Positions 32,187 to 42,063 are shown, counted from the stretch's first letter. The stretch is DNA of 64,000 nucleotides from Pectobacterium peruviense (GCF_002847345.1 NZ_LXFV01000030.1:1-64000); one strand, 5' to 3'. Translations and numbers: made by a program. The notes: generated by a model from the sequence alone, not told the origin.

Positions 32187-33236
32187 ATGAAATACACGAC
32201 GTTTGGACGGAATACGGGATTACGTGTCTCGGAGCTGGCTCTCGGAACAGGAAATTTTGGCACCGGGTGGGGATATGGTTCTGAAAAAGAACAGGCTAAA
32301 CAGGTATTTGATCGTTATGCCAATGCTGGCGGCAACTTCATCGATACAGCAGATGCTTACCAATTCGGTCAATCTGAACAGATGGTCGGAGAATTTATTG
32401 CCGCAGACCGCGATCATTTTGTCGTAGCGACGAAATACACCTTAAGCGCCATGCCGGATGCCGGAATTTCACGAACCGGCAATAGCCGTAAGAATATGAT
32501 CTCATCGGTAGAAAACAGCCTTAAGCGACTGAAAACCGATCGTATCGATGTGCTGTGGGCGCACTTTGATGACCAATTAACTCCGCTTGAAGAAATTGTT
32601 CGTGCTTTCGACGATCTCATTCGAGCAGGGAAAATCCAGTACGCTGGCTTCTCTAATTTCCCAGCCTGGCGCATTGCCCGAGCGGACACCATCGCGGAAC
32701 TGCGCGGCTGGTCGCGAATTGCCGGTATTCAGGTGGAGTACAGTCTGGTACAACGCACAGCAGAGCGAGAACTGCTGCCGATGGCAGAAGCAATGGGTCT
32801 GGCGGCCACGCTTTGGTCTCCGCTGGGCGGCGGCTTGCTGACAGGAAAATACCGTCAAAGCAAAGAAGGCCGTCTGATCGGTTTTGGCGGAAGATTAGTG
32901 CACACCGAGCAAGATACGGCCTTGCTGGATGAAGTATTTCGCGTTGCAAACGACGTGAACGTCATGCCAATACAGGTTGCCATCGCCTGGTTACGGCATA
33001 AATCCGCACGCTCCAGCACCAGCCTGATCCCCATTCTGGGTTCTCGCACGCTGGCACAGCTGGATGATACGCTACTCGCATTAGATGTGACGCTAAGTGA
33101 AGATCAGGTCGCGCGACTAGATGAAGTTAGTGCTATTTCGTTGGGAACACCGCACGATCAGATCGCGGGAACGTTGCCCCGTGCTCAAGGAGGCGACAGC
33201 ACTAATATCGTTACGCCGTGGCCACCACGAGCCTGA
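32187..33236 (+). CDS. Aldo/keto reductase
   Basis: 349 residues from the ATG preceded by AAGGTGA; an upstream in-frame ATG at 32130 lies inside the operator region and is unlikely. The TIM-barrel protein shows the family tetrad: Asp and Tyr in FIDTADAYQFGQSEQ, Lys in VVATKYTL and His in VLWAHFDD. SLVQRTAERELLP and WSPLGGGLLTGKY are typical of the YajO/YhdN-type branch. It should reduce carbonyl compounds with NADPH; the substrate is unknown. It is divergent from the broken flavin oxidoreductase and sits just before the TetR gene. Confidence 0.9.
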   Translation: MKYTTFGRNTGLRVSELALGTGNFGTGWGYGSEKEQAKQVFDRYANAGGNFIDTADAYQFGQSEQMVGEFIAADRDHFVVATKYTLSAMPDAGISRTGNSRKNMISSVENSLKRLKTDRIDVLWAHFDDQLTPLEEIVRAFDDLIRAGKIQYAGFSNFPAWRIARADTIAELRGWSRIAGIQVEYSLVQRTAERELLPMAEAMGLAATLWSPLGGGLLTGKYRQSKEGRLIGFGGRLVHTEQDTALLDEVFRVANDVNVMPIQVAIAWLRHKSARSSTSLIPILGSRTLAQLDDTLLALDVTLSEDQVARLDEVSAISLGTPHDQIAGTLPRAQGGDSTNIVTPWPPRA

Positions 33237-33252
33237 TCTGACTATTGATGAA

Positions 33253-33300
33253 AGGCATCATCTATTGAGTCTGGTTTTTTCATACTTTAAGATGATGCCT
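33253..33300. repeat. 11-bp perfect inverted repeat before the TetR gene
   Basis: AGGCATCATCT (33253-33263) and AGATGATGCCT (33290-33300) pair perfectly across a 26-base T-rich gap. The right arm plus the next bases (AGATGATGCCTGACA) matches the start of the operator motif at 32128 in 14 of 15 positions. It may be an operator for autoregulation of the TetR gene, a hairpin in the intergenic message, or both. Confidence 0.6.
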
Positions 33301-33320
33301 GACAGAGGAAGGAGAACAAA

Positions 33321-33902
33321 ATGGCCCGTGTATCAAAACAGCAGATGGAGCGTAACCGAGAGGAAATCATCCAGGTGTCTTCACAGCTCTTTCGTGAACG
33401 AGGCCTGAACGGCGTCAGCGTGAACGATTTGATGGCCGCGGCTGGATTAACCCACGGTGGCTTTTATGGCCATTTTGCTTCTAAAGATGAACTCGCCGCA
33501 ATCGCCAGCCGTAAAGCGTTTGAAGATTCCGGTTCTCGCTGGAAGGAAATAAGCCAACACGCCGATCAACATGATCTACGAACGATGGTGGAACACTATC
33601 TTTCCCCTGACCACCGTGACGGCGCTAAGGATGGCTGTGCGATCACCGCGTTAGCCAGCGACATCGCCAGAGAAAGTGAAGACAAACCGGTACGTGAGGT
33701 TTATCTCAGCGGCGTCAGAGCTATGCTGGGCAGGCTGGAGTCCATCTCCACGATAGAAGATAAAGAACAGCGCAGGCTGCATGCTCTGGCGCAATTCGCA
33801 CTGCTGTCCGGCGCACTAACGTTAGCCCGTGCAACAGCTGGTGATCCCTTATCGGACGACTTTCTTAACGCCGCTAAAAAAGCACTGCTTGGCGAAGCAT
33901 AA
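33321..33902 (+). CDS. TetR/AcrR-family transcriptional repressor
   Basis: 193 residues. The N-terminal helix-turn-helix domain (about 10-60) reads REEIIQVSSQLFRERGLNGVSVNDLMAAAGLTHGGFYGHFASKDEL, the standard TetR pattern. The C-terminal helical ligand-binding domain keeps Cys106 in DGCAITALASDIARE, a segment common in a large TetR subgroup. It probably represses the neighbouring aldo/keto reductase, SDR and formerly the flavin oxidoreductase, as three shared motifs lie in their promoters. The inducing ligand is unknown. Confidence 0.9.
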   Translation: MARVSKQQMERNREEIIQVSSQLFRERGLNGVSVNDLMAAAGLTHGGFYGHFASKDELAAIASRKAFEDSGSRWKEISQHADQHDLRTMVEHYLSPDHRDGAKDGCAITALASDIARESEDKPVREVYLSGVRAMLGRLESISTIEDKEQRRLHALAQFALLSGALTLARATAGDPLSDDFLNAAKKALLGEA

Positions 33903-34219
33903 ACCGGTTATGAAGGGGCCTACCGCATCCATGATAAGCCCCAAACCGCGTTCCCTCTTAAAATATTCCCTACAAGCTATTCCCTGACCTTCAGTCGGTC
34001 AGGTTGTAGACGCTTTTCATAACATATTGTTATTGCGTTATTCTCATCCATCATTAGACCGCCACAATTGCAGTGCTATGCTTATCCGCGTTGACACGCT
34101 TCACCTAATTTTTTGACAGAAAATATCAAATTTATTTGTTTTCTATTCAGGCGCTAAATCGACGACACTGCCGCCTTATATCCAATAGCACTTTTCGCTT
34201 ACTCATGAGGTTGTCTAGT
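33903..34219. other. Intergenic region between the TetR and DoxX genes
   Basis: 317 bases. A hairpin CCTGACC-TTCAGTC-GGTCAGG lies at 33983-34003, flanked by CTACAA and TTGTAG, and may end the TetR transcript although no T-run follows. A TTGACA hexamer lies at 34113-34118, but I see no good -10 at the proper distance. Confidence 0.4.
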
Positions 34220-34654
34220 ATGATTTCTCAGTTGAATCAGTGGTTCACGCGTTTAACCGATCATCCCGATGCAGGTAAACTTTTACTGCGTTTAACCGTG
34301 GGTATTCTGTTGCTGTTTCACGGCGTAGCAAAAGTTGAGCACGGCGTAGGCTGGATCGTACAGATGCTGCAAGGCGCAGGCCTGCCAGGTTTTATCGCTT
34401 ATGGCGTTTATGTGGGTGAAGTCGTTGCGCCGATTCTGATTATTCTGGGCGTATTTACTCGTATTTCTGGCCTGATTGCCGCGGTGACACTGGTTGTCGC
34501 TACGCTGATGGTGGGTACTGGTAAATTCTTCACCTTGACCAACGTCGGCGCGTGGGCACTGGAACTGGAAGCACTCTATTTCTTCGCGGGCATTATCATC
34601 ATGCTGGTTGGCAGCGGTCGTTACTCTGTAGCCTCTAACCCCGCTTATCGTTAA
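34220..34654 (+). CDS. DoxX-family inner-membrane protein
   Basis: 144 residues with about four membrane segments (about 24-41, 52-72, 80-100 and 115-135). The sequence LLLRLTVGILLLFHGVAKVEHG and the later GVFTRISGLIAAVTLVVATLMVGT match the DoxX family. The start at 34220 is preferred because GAGG lies nine bases upstream; an in-frame ATG at 34136 would add 28 unsupported residues. Some relatives are linked to redox or thiol stress, which fits the neighbouring reductases, but its function is not known. Confidence 0.85.
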   Translation: MISQLNQWFTRLTDHPDAGKLLLRLTVGILLLFHGVAKVEHGVGWIVQMLQGAGLPGFIAYGVYVGEVVAPILIILGVFTRISGLIAAVTLVVATLMVGTGKFFTLTNVGAWALELEALYFFAGIIIMLVGSGRYSVASNPAYR

Positions 34655-34690
34655 TTCTTTCAACCGAAAGGATTAACCGTAAACGCAAAA

Positions 34691-34711
34691 AACCCGCGAA
34701 TTTCGCGGGTT
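34691..34711. terminator. Bidirectional terminator between the DoxX gene and cysA
   Basis: AACCCGCGAA-T-TTCGCGGGTT with A-runs before and T-runs after. It lies between two convergent genes. Confidence 0.88.
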
Positions 34712-34738
34712 TTTTTATTGCTATCGTCGGCCTGCCGA

Positions 34739-35731
34739 TCAGATTTCCCAGTCGTGATTATAGCGCTTGGGCTTGAACTGAATAACGTCACCTTTCTGCA
34801 ACCCTTCCAGGCTCACATCGTCTTTTGCGACTTCAGCTTCAATTAACTCCGACTGCTCACCCAACTTCAACGACAGACGCGTCAAGGCTCCTAACGGGCG
34901 AATATCGCGAACCGTCACCGCCTGATAGCCATCCTGAGCTTGAACAGACAACGACACTTCATGTGGGCGGAACAGAATAGTTTCTTCCGTTTGCGCCACT
35001 TTCAGACGGTTACTGTCGCCAAGGAAATGGTAAACAAATTCGCTGGCCGGATGGTTATATACCTCTGCTGGCGTACCGATTTGCTCAATCACGCCTTTGT
35101 TCATCAGCACGATGCGGTCGGCCACTTCCATCGCCTCTTCCTGATCGTGTGTTACAAATACCGATGTCAGATCGATATCTTCATGCAACTGAGATAGCCA
35201 GCGACGCAGCTCTTTACGCACCTTGGCATCCAGTGCACCAAAAGGTTCATCCAACAGCAGAATGCTCGGTTCAACGATCAACGCACGTGCCAGCGCAATA
35301 CGCTGACGCTGGCCGCCGGAAAGCTGTTCAGGATAGCGGTCTCCCAGCCAGTCCAACTGCACCAGATTCAGCAATTCATGCACTTTCTTTTCGATGTCAC
35401 TCTTCGACGGGCGGATATTCTTCGGCTTCATTCGCAGCCCAAACGCGACGTTATCGAACACCGTCATGTGGCGGAACAGCGCATAGTGCTGGAAGACAAA
35501 CCCGACGTTGCGTTTACGTACATCGTGGACGGACACATCCTGACCGTGAAAGATGATACTGCCGCTATCCGGCTGCTCCAGCCCGGCGATAATACGCAGC
35601 AACGTCGTCTTACCACAGCCTGATGGCCCCAGCAGCGCCACCAGCTCGCCGCTGTGGATCGACAAATTAATCTCGTTCAGCGCCCGAAACTGGCCAAATT
35701 GTTTATTAATATTGCGAATCTCAATGCTCAT
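34739..35731 (-). CDS. cysA: Sulfate/thiosulfate ABC transporter ATPase
   Basis: 330 residues. Walker A is GPSGCGKTT, the signature LSGGQRQ, Walker [13 protein letters not shown], and the H-loop [15 protein letters not shown]-like C-terminal domain follows (FRPHEVSL). E. coli CysA has 365 residues, so the C-terminal part is shorter here. The N-terminal 200 residues and the partner genes make sulfate/thiosulfate import the best reading. It overlaps cysW by 11 bases and ends the operon. Confidence 0.92.
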   Translation of the reverse strand: MSIEIRNINKQFGQFRALNEINLSIHSGELVALLGPSGCGKTTLLRIIAGLEQPDSGSIIFHGQDVSVHDVRKRNVGFVFQHYALFRHMTVFDNVAFGLRMKPKNIRPSKSDIEKKVHELLNLVQLDWLGDRYPEQLSGGQRQRIALARALIVEPSILLLDEPFGALDAKVRKELRRWLSQLHEDIDLTSVFVTHDQEEAMEVADRIVLMNKGVIEQIGTPAEVYNHPASEFVYHFLGDSNRLKVAQTEETILFRPHEVSLSVQAQDGYQAVTVRDIRPLGALTRLSLKLGEQSELIEAEVAKDDVSLEGLQKGDVIQFKPKRYNHDWEI

Positions 35732-36602
35732 TTTTGGCCAACTCCTGTTGTTTCTGTATTTGCTTCGTCAATCGACTTTCACTCCACTGACGCAGTAGCA
35801 GCACCACCAGCGACATCATCAGCAGCAGAATCGCCACGCTGAAGGCAGCAACGATGTTGTACTCGTTATAAAGAATTTCGATATGCAGCGGCAGCGTGTT
35901 AGTCAGGCCGCGAATATGACCGGAAATGACGGAAACCGCGCCAAATTCCCCCATCGCACGTGCGGTACACAGCACCACACCGTAAATCAGCGCCCATTTC
36001 ACATTCGGCAGCGTAATGTGCCAGAACATTTGCCAGCCATTCGCCCCCAGCAGTCGCGCCGCTTCTTCTTCCTGCGAACCCTGTTCTTCCATCAGCGGAA
36101 TCAGCTCACGGGCAACATAAGGCAATGTGACGAAAATCGTCGCCAGTACGATGCCAGGCACGGCATAAACAATTTGCAGATCGTGTTCGAGCAGGAAGGG
36201 ATAGATCTTGCTTTGCGCCCCAAACAGCAGCACATACACCAGCCCCGCAACAACGGGTGATACGGAAAAGGGCAAATCGATCAGCGCCAGCAGAAAGCTC
36301 TTGCCACGAAATTCGAATTTCGTCACACACCACGCCGTCGCTAGCCCGAACACCACGTTTAACGGCACGGAGATAACAGTCGCGAGTAACGTCAGCTTAA
36401 GCGCAGAGATCGCATCCGGTTCGCTAATCGCGTCCCAAAATGCACCAATGCCTTTATCCAACCCCTGAGTCACTACCATCATCAGCGGCAGCACCAGAAT
36501 CAGAAAAAAGACGACCCACGCCAGTGACACCAGAATGTAATAGGCTGCGGGCTGTTTCTTTCTTTTAGCCGCGCTGTCCTGAGCGGAAATAACCTGTTCC
36601 AT
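35721..36602 (-). CDS. cysW: Sulfate ABC transporter permease CysW
   Basis: 293 residues, six predicted membrane segments, and the binding-protein-dependent transport permease signature around [28 protein letters not shown], which contacts the ATPase. It forms the inner-membrane channel with CysT. It begins 12 bases after the cysT stop codon. Confidence 0.95.
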   Translation of the reverse strand: MEQVISAQDSAAKRKKQPAAYYILVSLAWVVFFLILVLPLMMVVTQGLDKGIGAFWDAISEPDAISALKLTLLATVISVPLNVVFGLATAWCVTKFEFRGKSFLLALIDLPFSVSPVVAGLVYVLLFGAQSKIYPFLLEHDLQIVYAVPGIVLATIFVTLPYVARELIPLMEEQGSQEEEAARLLGANGWQMFWHITLPNVKWALIYGVVLCTARAMGEFGAVSVISGHIRGLTNTLPLHIEILYNEYNIVAAFSVAILLLMMSLVVLLLRQWSESRLTKQIQKQQELAKNEH

Positions 36603-36614
36603 GACGACCAGCCC

Positions 36615-37427
36615 TTACAGTTTCGGTTGAATGCGGCGCTGCAACACGTTAATCAGCAGCAGCATAATGAAAGAAACCAGCAGCATGAACACGCCGATCC
36701 CGGTTGCTCCCTTGTAATCATACTGATCGAGCTTAGAGACAATCAGCAGCGGCAGGATTTCAGTTTTAAAGGGAATATTCCCCGCGATAAACACCACAGA
36801 ACCGTATTCCCCTACGCCGCGAGCAAAAGCCAGAGCAAAGCCAGTCAGCCATGCGGGTAACAGCGCAGGAACTAACACATGACGGAAAACCTGAAGCGGG
36901 CGGGCGCCAAGGCAGGCTGCGGCCTCTTCCACTTCTTTGGGAATATCGGCCAACACTGGTTGCAGCGTTCTTACCACGAAAGGCAACGTAACGAAGATCA
37001 GCGCCAGCGTGATACCAATGCTGGTGTAGGCAATTTTGAAAGGAAACAGCGAACCAATCAAACCATTCGGCGCATACAACGCCGTTAGAGCAATCCCCGC
37101 CACGGCGGTTGGCAGCGCGAAGGGCATGTCGATCATGGCATCGATCACTTTACGGCCGGGGAAAGTATAACGAACGAGTACCCACGCCAACAGCGTCCCG
37201 AGAATACCGTTAATAAAAGCCGCAGCCAGCGCCGTACCAAACGAAAGCCGCAGAGAAAACAACACCTGACGGCTGGTGATGAGATCCCAAAATTGACCGA
37301 AGGTTAGTTGGCTGGCATACAAAAACATCGCTGCCAACGGAATAAGAACAATTAATCCTAAATAGCTCAGGCTAAACCCTAACGTTAGCCCGAAACCGGG
37401 GATCACTGAGGAAGAACGCTGTGACAT
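36615..37427 (-). CDS. cysT: Sulfate ABC transporter permease CysT (CysU)
   Basis: 270 residues with six membrane segments and the loop EVEEAAACLGARPLQVFRHVLVPALLPAWLTG that docks to the ATPase. It pairs with CysW to move sulfate or thiosulfate across the inner membrane. It follows sbp with a 155-base gap that contains a terminator-like hairpin. Confidence 0.95.
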   Translation of the reverse strand: MSQRSSSVIPGFGLTLGFSLSYLGLIVLIPLAAMFLYASQLTFGQFWDLITSRQVLFSLRLSFGTALAAAFINGILGTLLAWVLVRYTFPGRKVIDAMIDMPFALPTAVAGIALTALYAPNGLIGSLFPFKIAYTSIGITLALIFVTLPFVVRTLQPVLADIPKEVEEAAACLGARPLQVFRHVLVPALLPAWLTGFALAFARGVGEYGSVVFIAGNIPFKTEILPLLIVSKLDQYDYKGATGIGVFMLLVSFIMLLLINVLQRRIQPKL

Positions 37428-37532
37428 ACCGTGCCTTTAATTTTCATACTCACTATCCAGCCAACAACTGCTTGCCGACACGCACTACCTGACAGAACAT
37501 TTCAGGCGGCAGTGGTCTGCCTTTTTAACCTG

Positions 37533-37558
37533 AAAAAGCCGCTACGGTTAATAGCGGC
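37533..37558 (-). terminator. Terminator-like hairpin between sbp and cysT
   Basis: Read on the minus strand, GCCGCTA-TTAACCG-TAGCGGC is followed by TTTTTC. It lies 25 bases past the sbp stop codon. Since cysT continues on the same strand, it may thin transcription so that more binding protein than permease is made. Confidence 0.75.
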
Positions 37559-37582
37559 CTTAATCCGTCAGACGTTACAAAA

Positions 37583-38593
37583 TTACTTATTGATCTCTTT
37601 AAAGATTTTGTCGAACACGCCGCCATCGTTAAAGAATTTGTCTTGTGCCGCGGTCCAGCCACCGAAATCCTTATCGATCGTCACCAGGTTCACCGGTGCA
37701 AACTGATCTTTAAACTCTTCAGCAATTTTGGCGTTACGTGGGCGGTAGAAGTTTTTACCGATAATGCGTTGTGCTTCATCGCTGTAGAGATATTGCAGAT
37801 AAGCCTCTGCTTGTTTCTGTGTTCCTTTACGCTCAACCACTTTGTCGACAACCGCTACCGGCGGTTCAGCCAGAATTGACAGAGACGGCGTGACGATTTC
37901 AAGTTGATCGCCGCCCTGCTCTTTTAGAGACAGGTAGGCTTCGTTTTCCCATGCCAGCAGCACATCGCCCAACTGGCGTTGTACAAAGCTGATGGTCGCG
38001 CCACGCGCACCGGTATCCAGTACTGGAGCATGGCGATACAGTTCGGTGACAAATTTCAGTGCGGTTTCTTCATTGCCGCCCGGTAGCGCTTTGGCATAGG
38101 CCCATGCAGCCAGGAAGTTCCAACGTGCGCCGCCAGAAGTTTTCGGGTTTGGCGTAATCACTTCAACACCCGGTTTCACCAGATCGTTCCAGTCTTTGAT
38201 TTGCTTCGGATTACCTTTGCGTACCAGAAAAACGATGGTGGAAGTGTAAGGAGTGCTGTTGTCAGGCAAACGCGCCTGCCACTTAGGATCGATCAGCGGT
38301 TGGTTCAGGTTTAATGCATCAATGTCACCGGCCAGCGCCAGCGTCACCACGTCGGCCTGCAAGCCGTCAATAACTGAACGCGCTTGTTTTCCAGAACCAC
38401 CGTGCGAGTTTTTGATGGTGATATCTTCACCCGTGGTCGCTTTCCAATGCTTAATAAACGCGGCATTGTATTGCTGATACAGTTCACGCGTCGGATCGTA
38501 AGACACGTTTAATAATTCGGTAGCCGCCGAGGCCACACCAGAAAATAACAGCGCTGCCGTAGCAACAGATAACCCCAGACGACGTATTGACAT
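37583..38593 (-). CDS. sbp: Periplasmic sulfate-binding protein
   Basis: 336 residues from the ATG with AGGGAG eight bases upstream; a GTG three codons earlier overlaps that ribosome site and is unlikely. A signal peptide (about 1-23) precedes [17 protein letters not shown], and [25 protein letters not shown] and [21 protein letters not shown] are the sulfate-contact segments of Sbp. It delivers sulfate to the CysTWA transporter encoded after it. In E. coli sbp is a separate gene and cysP heads the operon, so this order differs. Confidence 0.95.
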   Translation of the reverse strand: MSIRRLGLSVATAALLFSGVASAATELLNVSYDPTRELYQQYNAAFIKHWKATTGEDITIKNSHGGSGKQARSVIDGLQADVVTLALAGDIDALNLNQPLIDPKWQARLPDNSTPYTSTIVFLVRKGNPKQIKDWNDLVKPGVEVITPNPKTSGGARWNFLAAWAYAKALPGGNEETALKFVTELYRHAPVLDTGARGATISFVQRQLGDVLLAWENEAYLSLKEQGGDQLEIVTPSLSILAEPPVAVVDKVVERKGTQKQAEAYLQYLYSDEAQRIIGKNFYRPRNAKIAEEFKDQFAPVNLVTIDKDFGGWTAAQDKFFNDGGVFDKIFKEINK

Positions 38594-38666
38594 TCTTATC
38601 ACTCCCTAACCTTAATGCTTGAAAGTATTTAGATGAATGTGGCCGACTGACGCCTTTTATACGGCG

Positions 38667-38862
<196 letters not shown>

Positions 38863-39018
38863 GTCAGGCTGACAACATGGGAGTGACAATAGTGGATATA
38901 GGGAAGGGGCAAAAATATTGTTTCGCGATAATTTATGCTATCGCGTTATATTGTTAATGGTTATGTCATAGTTTTCAGTCTAAGCAATTTTGTTACGACT
39001 GAAGACCGAAATGGATAG

Positions 39019-39042
39019 CCCTGATACCGAGTGGCATCAGGG
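39019..39042 (-). terminator. Possible terminator of cdaR
   Basis: CCCTGAT-ACCGAGTGGC-ATCAGGG forms a 7-bp stem with extra CC/GG pairs inside, about 60 bases past the cdaR stop codon. Only a weak T-rich stretch follows on the minus strand. Confidence 0.45.
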
Positions 39043-39100
39043 GGACACGGTAGAGATTCAGATGACCTAAAGGTGGACGTAAAGCCGTTTCTCTTCTGCC

Positions 39101-40258
39101 CTACTCTTCTTCATCCAGTTGCAAGGCGACATACAGCAGCAGGCGGTCATCGAAATTCCCCAAATCTAATCCCGTCAATTCAGAGATACGATTAAGGCGA
39201 TACTCCAATGTATTACGGTGAATAAACAGCGCTTTCGCCGTCGCACCGGGTTGAACGTTATTACGGAACCACGCACCTAACGTCCGGCGCAGCAGGCCAT
39301 TGCCGTCCATTGCCTTGAGCTTCGAAAGCGGACGTACCAGTTCGTTTGCCTGCCAACCGCCACGCAGGCTATCCAACAGCACGGGCAGCATCAGATCCTG
39401 ATAGTAATAACAACGCTGGGCGGGCATACGCTGCTTGCCTACGCTCATCGTCGTGCGCGCCGTGCGGTAAGAGCGAGCTATGCTGCCGGGGCCAGCAAAA
39501 TAATTCCCCAGCGCCAGCCGCACCCGCAGCCGACTGCTTTCCGCCATCCGCGACATCAGCGTATCCACGCGTCGACGATGTTCTTCCGCATCCCAACGCC
39601 CGTGGTTATTCAGCGCCGGTTTTAATACCACCATTTCCGTCAGCGAGACAATCGCGATCAGGTTGTCTCGCTCTGGCGTGGTCAGCAGGGTTTGCAACTG
39701 CTGTAGTTCAGCCATTGCCGAGTCTACGCCAAGCTGCCCGCTGTCCACTTCGATCACCGCTGCGACGCGGGGTTTATTCATATCGATACCTAGGCGCTGC
39801 GCCCACTCCATCAGAGCGGGAGACAGATCGTCGGTACGGATCAGGTTCAACACCAGCTCTTCGCGCAGACGGCTATCCTGTGCCAGCATATGCAGCAGCC
39901 TTGCCTGCTCCAGCATCATTTCCGCTGTCATACAGACAAGCTCGCCGTATTGCCGCAGTTGGCTAGGGTTCCCCGTCAGACCGATAACGCCGACGATTTC
40001 ACCGTCAATGCGCAGGGGTAAATTGATGCCCGGACGCACGCCGTGCAGATGGCGCGCCACGGCGTCATCAATATCGACAACACGCCCCTGAGAGAGTGCC
40101 AGCAGCGCCCCTTCGTGCAGTTCCCCCAATCGTTCCTGATCGCCACTGCCGATAATCTTACCGCGAGCATCCATCACGTTGATATTGCTATCAATGATCT
40201 GCATAGTTCGCGCGACAATATCCTGTGCCATCTTGGCATTGAGATGATACGACGCCAT
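39101..40258 (-). CDS. cdaR: Sugar diacid utilisation regulator CdaR
   Basis: 385 residues from the ATG preceded by AGAGGTAAAA; the open frame extends 26 codons upstream without family support. The N-terminal diacid-recognition domain (KMAQDIVARTMQIIDSNINVMDARG) and the C-terminal PucR-type helix-turn-helix (TAKALFIHRNTLEYRLNRISELTGLDLG) match E. coli CdaR closely. It activates genes for glucarate, galactarate and glycerate use, which are relevant to plant-derived sugars. The target genes are not in this window. Confidence 0.95.
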   Translation of the reverse strand: MASYHLNAKMAQDIVARTMQIIDSNINVMDARGKIIGSGDQERLGELHEGALLALSQGRVVDIDDAVARHLHGVRPGINLPLRIDGEIVGVIGLTGNPSQLRQYGELVCMTAEMMLEQARLLHMLAQDSRLREELVLNLIRTDDLSPALMEWAQRLGIDMNKPRVAAVIEVDSGQLGVDSAMAELQQLQTLLTTPERDNLIAIVSLTEMVVLKPALNNHGRWDAEEHRRRVDTLMSRMAESSRLRVRLALGNYFAGPGSIARSYRTARTTMSVGKQRMPAQRCYYYQDLMLPVLLDSLRGGWQANELVRPLSKLKAMDGNGLLRRTLGAWFRNNVQPGATAKALFIHRNTLEYRLNRISELTGLDLGNFDDRLLLYVALQLDEEE

Positions 40259-40404
40259 TTTTACCTCTGAGAGGAACATTGACAATTGCACCAGCATACC
40301 GCCACACGGTGCGCCACACATTGTGCAAATTAACAAAGAAAGGGGAATTAGGTTAAATCTGTGGAAGAACTCACAAAAGCGCTTTTATGGAGAAACGAGA
40401 AATA

Positions 40405-40426
40405 GCCGGGCACCTGAGCGCCCGGC
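40405..40426 (-). terminator. Probable terminator of degP
   Basis: GCCGGGC and GCCCGGC form a 7-bp GC-rich stem with a 8-base loop. On the minus strand it lies about 65 bases past the degP stop codon and is followed by TATTTCTC, a weak T-run. Confidence 0.55.
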
Positions 40427-40489
40427 CAGACAATCAACGTAACATATTGTCTTAAAGGTAATTATTCACTTACACATTGAACAGTTCGA

Positions 40490-41953
40490 TTACTGCGCCA
40501 GCAGATAAATCGTGCTGTCACCACGGCGAACGTTAAACGCTAATACCGCCGGTTTGCTGTCCAAAATTTTACGCAGTTCGCCAATATTCTGTACCGCCTG
40601 TTGGTTAACGCCAAGAATAATGTCGTCCTTCTTCAGCCCTACTTTAGCCGCCGCGGAGCCGGGTTTAACGTTATCCACTTTGACGCCTTTTTTATCGTCC
40701 AACTGAGTATTGCTCAGTTCAGCACCTTCAATGCCGGAGTAGAGATTACCGGAAGCCACCTGAGCCTGATTGCTCTGTTGCAGCGTCACATCAACCGTCA
40801 GCGGTTTGCCATCACGCAGCAGCCCCAGCGCGACTTTGCTGCCCACTGGCAGCGAACCAACCTGTGCACGCAGCGCGGAGAAACTGCTAACCGCTTTTCC
40901 ATTCAGCGTGACGATCACATCGCCCGCCTTTATGCCCGCTGCATCTGCCGCCGATTTTGGTCGCACCTGACTCACAAACGCGCCGCGCTGTGCATCAACC
41001 TTCATCGCTTGCGCCAGTTCGGAATTCAGCTCAGTACCGGTAATGCCCAGTTCACCGCGCTTCACTTCACCAAATTCGACAATCTGTGCAACGACGCTTT
41101 TCACCATATTGCTGGGGATAGCGAAACCAATCCCGATATTGCCGCCGTCTGGCGCAAGAATCGCGGTATTCAGCCCAATCAACTCCCCATTCAGGTTCAC
41201 CAGTGCGCCACCAGAATTACCCCGGTTGATCGCCGCATCGGTCTGAATAAAGTTCTCGTAGTTTTCAATATTCAAGCCGCTACGTCCCAGCGCAGACACA
41301 ATGCCCGATGTCGCAGTTTCTCCCAGACCATACGGGTTACCAATTGCTACGGTGTAATCACCGACCCGCAGTTGGTCCGAATCCGCGACCTTAATGGCCG
41401 TCAGATTTTTAAAGTCTTTCAACTGCACCAGCGCGATATCTGAACGTGGATCTTTGCCTAACACTTTGCCGTCATACTTACGGCCATCACTGAGTCGAAT
41501 CTGAATCTTATCGGCGTTATCCACCACGTGACTATTGGTCACCACGTAGCCTTTTTCGGCATTAATCACGACGCCCGCGCCCAAAGCCTGGAAGTTTTCC
41601 TGTTTGGGTTGTGGTTGACCGTTGTCATCATCACCTTCTCCCTGACACATCGGAGACGACTGGAAAGGCGATCCCTCTTGGCAGAACGGTGAGTTCTCAC
41701 CAAAAAACGGCTGAAGCTGCGGCGGAATACCGTCTTTGCCCGCATTGCTTTCTTTACCTGAATTGGTGGTATGCCCTTCAACGTAGATGCTTACGACAGA
41801 AGGCATCACATTTTCCAGCATAGGGGCCAGGCTGGGTAATTGACCCGATGACGCAGCAGACGCGGCTGACTCCGCCGCATTCGCTGTGGTGGAACCCATA
41901 GCCATCGCCAGACTTAACGCCAGCGCACTCAGAACCAGTGATTTTCTTTTCAT
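40490..41953 (-). CDS. degP: Periplasmic serine protease / chaperone DegP
   Basis: 487 residues from the ATG giving MKRKSLVLSALALSL, a signal peptide ending ANA-AE at about 26. The frame has in-frame ATGs nine and five codons upstream; none has a clear ribosome site, so the start follows the family. The catalytic triad is His142 (TNSHVV), Asp172 (PRSDIAL) and Ser247 (GNSGG). The regulatory loop with two Cys (about 91 and 103) and two PDZ domains (about 290-380 and 395-480) are complete. It degrades or refolds damaged envelope proteins. A sigma-E promoter lies upstream. Confidence 0.96.
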   Translation of the reverse strand: MKRKSLVLSALALSLAMAMGSTTANAAESAASAASSGQLPSLAPMLENVMPSVVSIYVEGHTTNSGKESNAGKDGIPPQLQPFFGENSPFCQEGSPFQSSPMCQGEGDDDNGQPQPKQENFQALGAGVVINAEKGYVVTNSHVVDNADKIQIRLSDGRKYDGKVLGKDPRSDIALVQLKDFKNLTAIKVADSDQLRVGDYTVAIGNPYGLGETATSGIVSALGRSGLNIENYENFIQTDAAINRGNSGGALVNLNGELIGLNTAILAPDGGNIGIGFAIPSNMVKSVVAQIVEFGEVKRGELGITGTELNSELAQAMKVDAQRGAFVSQVRPKSAADAAGIKAGDVIVTLNGKAVSSFSALRAQVGSLPVGSKVALGLLRDGKPLTVDVTLQQSNQAQVASGNLYSGIEGAELSNTQLDDKKGVKVDNVKPGSAAAKVGLKKDDIILGVNQQAVQNIGELRKILDSKPAVLAFNVRRGDSTIYLLAQ

Positions 41954-42035
41954 AGGAGTATGTCTCATAGTAATCAACACGCGAGTCTTACGGCCCGTGT
42001 ACCCGACACCGGGTACACTCAGTGGTCGTGCTGTA

Positions 42036-42063
42036 TGAGATAAATATGAACCAACAATGTTCC
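42036..42063 (-). promoter_or_regulatory. Sigma-E-type promoter of degP
   Basis: On the minus strand GGAACAT (42063-42057) is followed after exactly 16 bases by TCTCA (42040-42036). The consensus is GGAACTT and TCTGA, one mismatch in each. It would start the message about 75-80 bases before the degP ATG. degP is a known sigma-E target in E. coli. Confidence 0.7.

Noticed and set aside
39346-39966. Plus-strand frame of 206 residues opposite cdaR
   Set aside because: Pro/Ser/Ala-rich shadow of the cdaR coding strand with no start signal.
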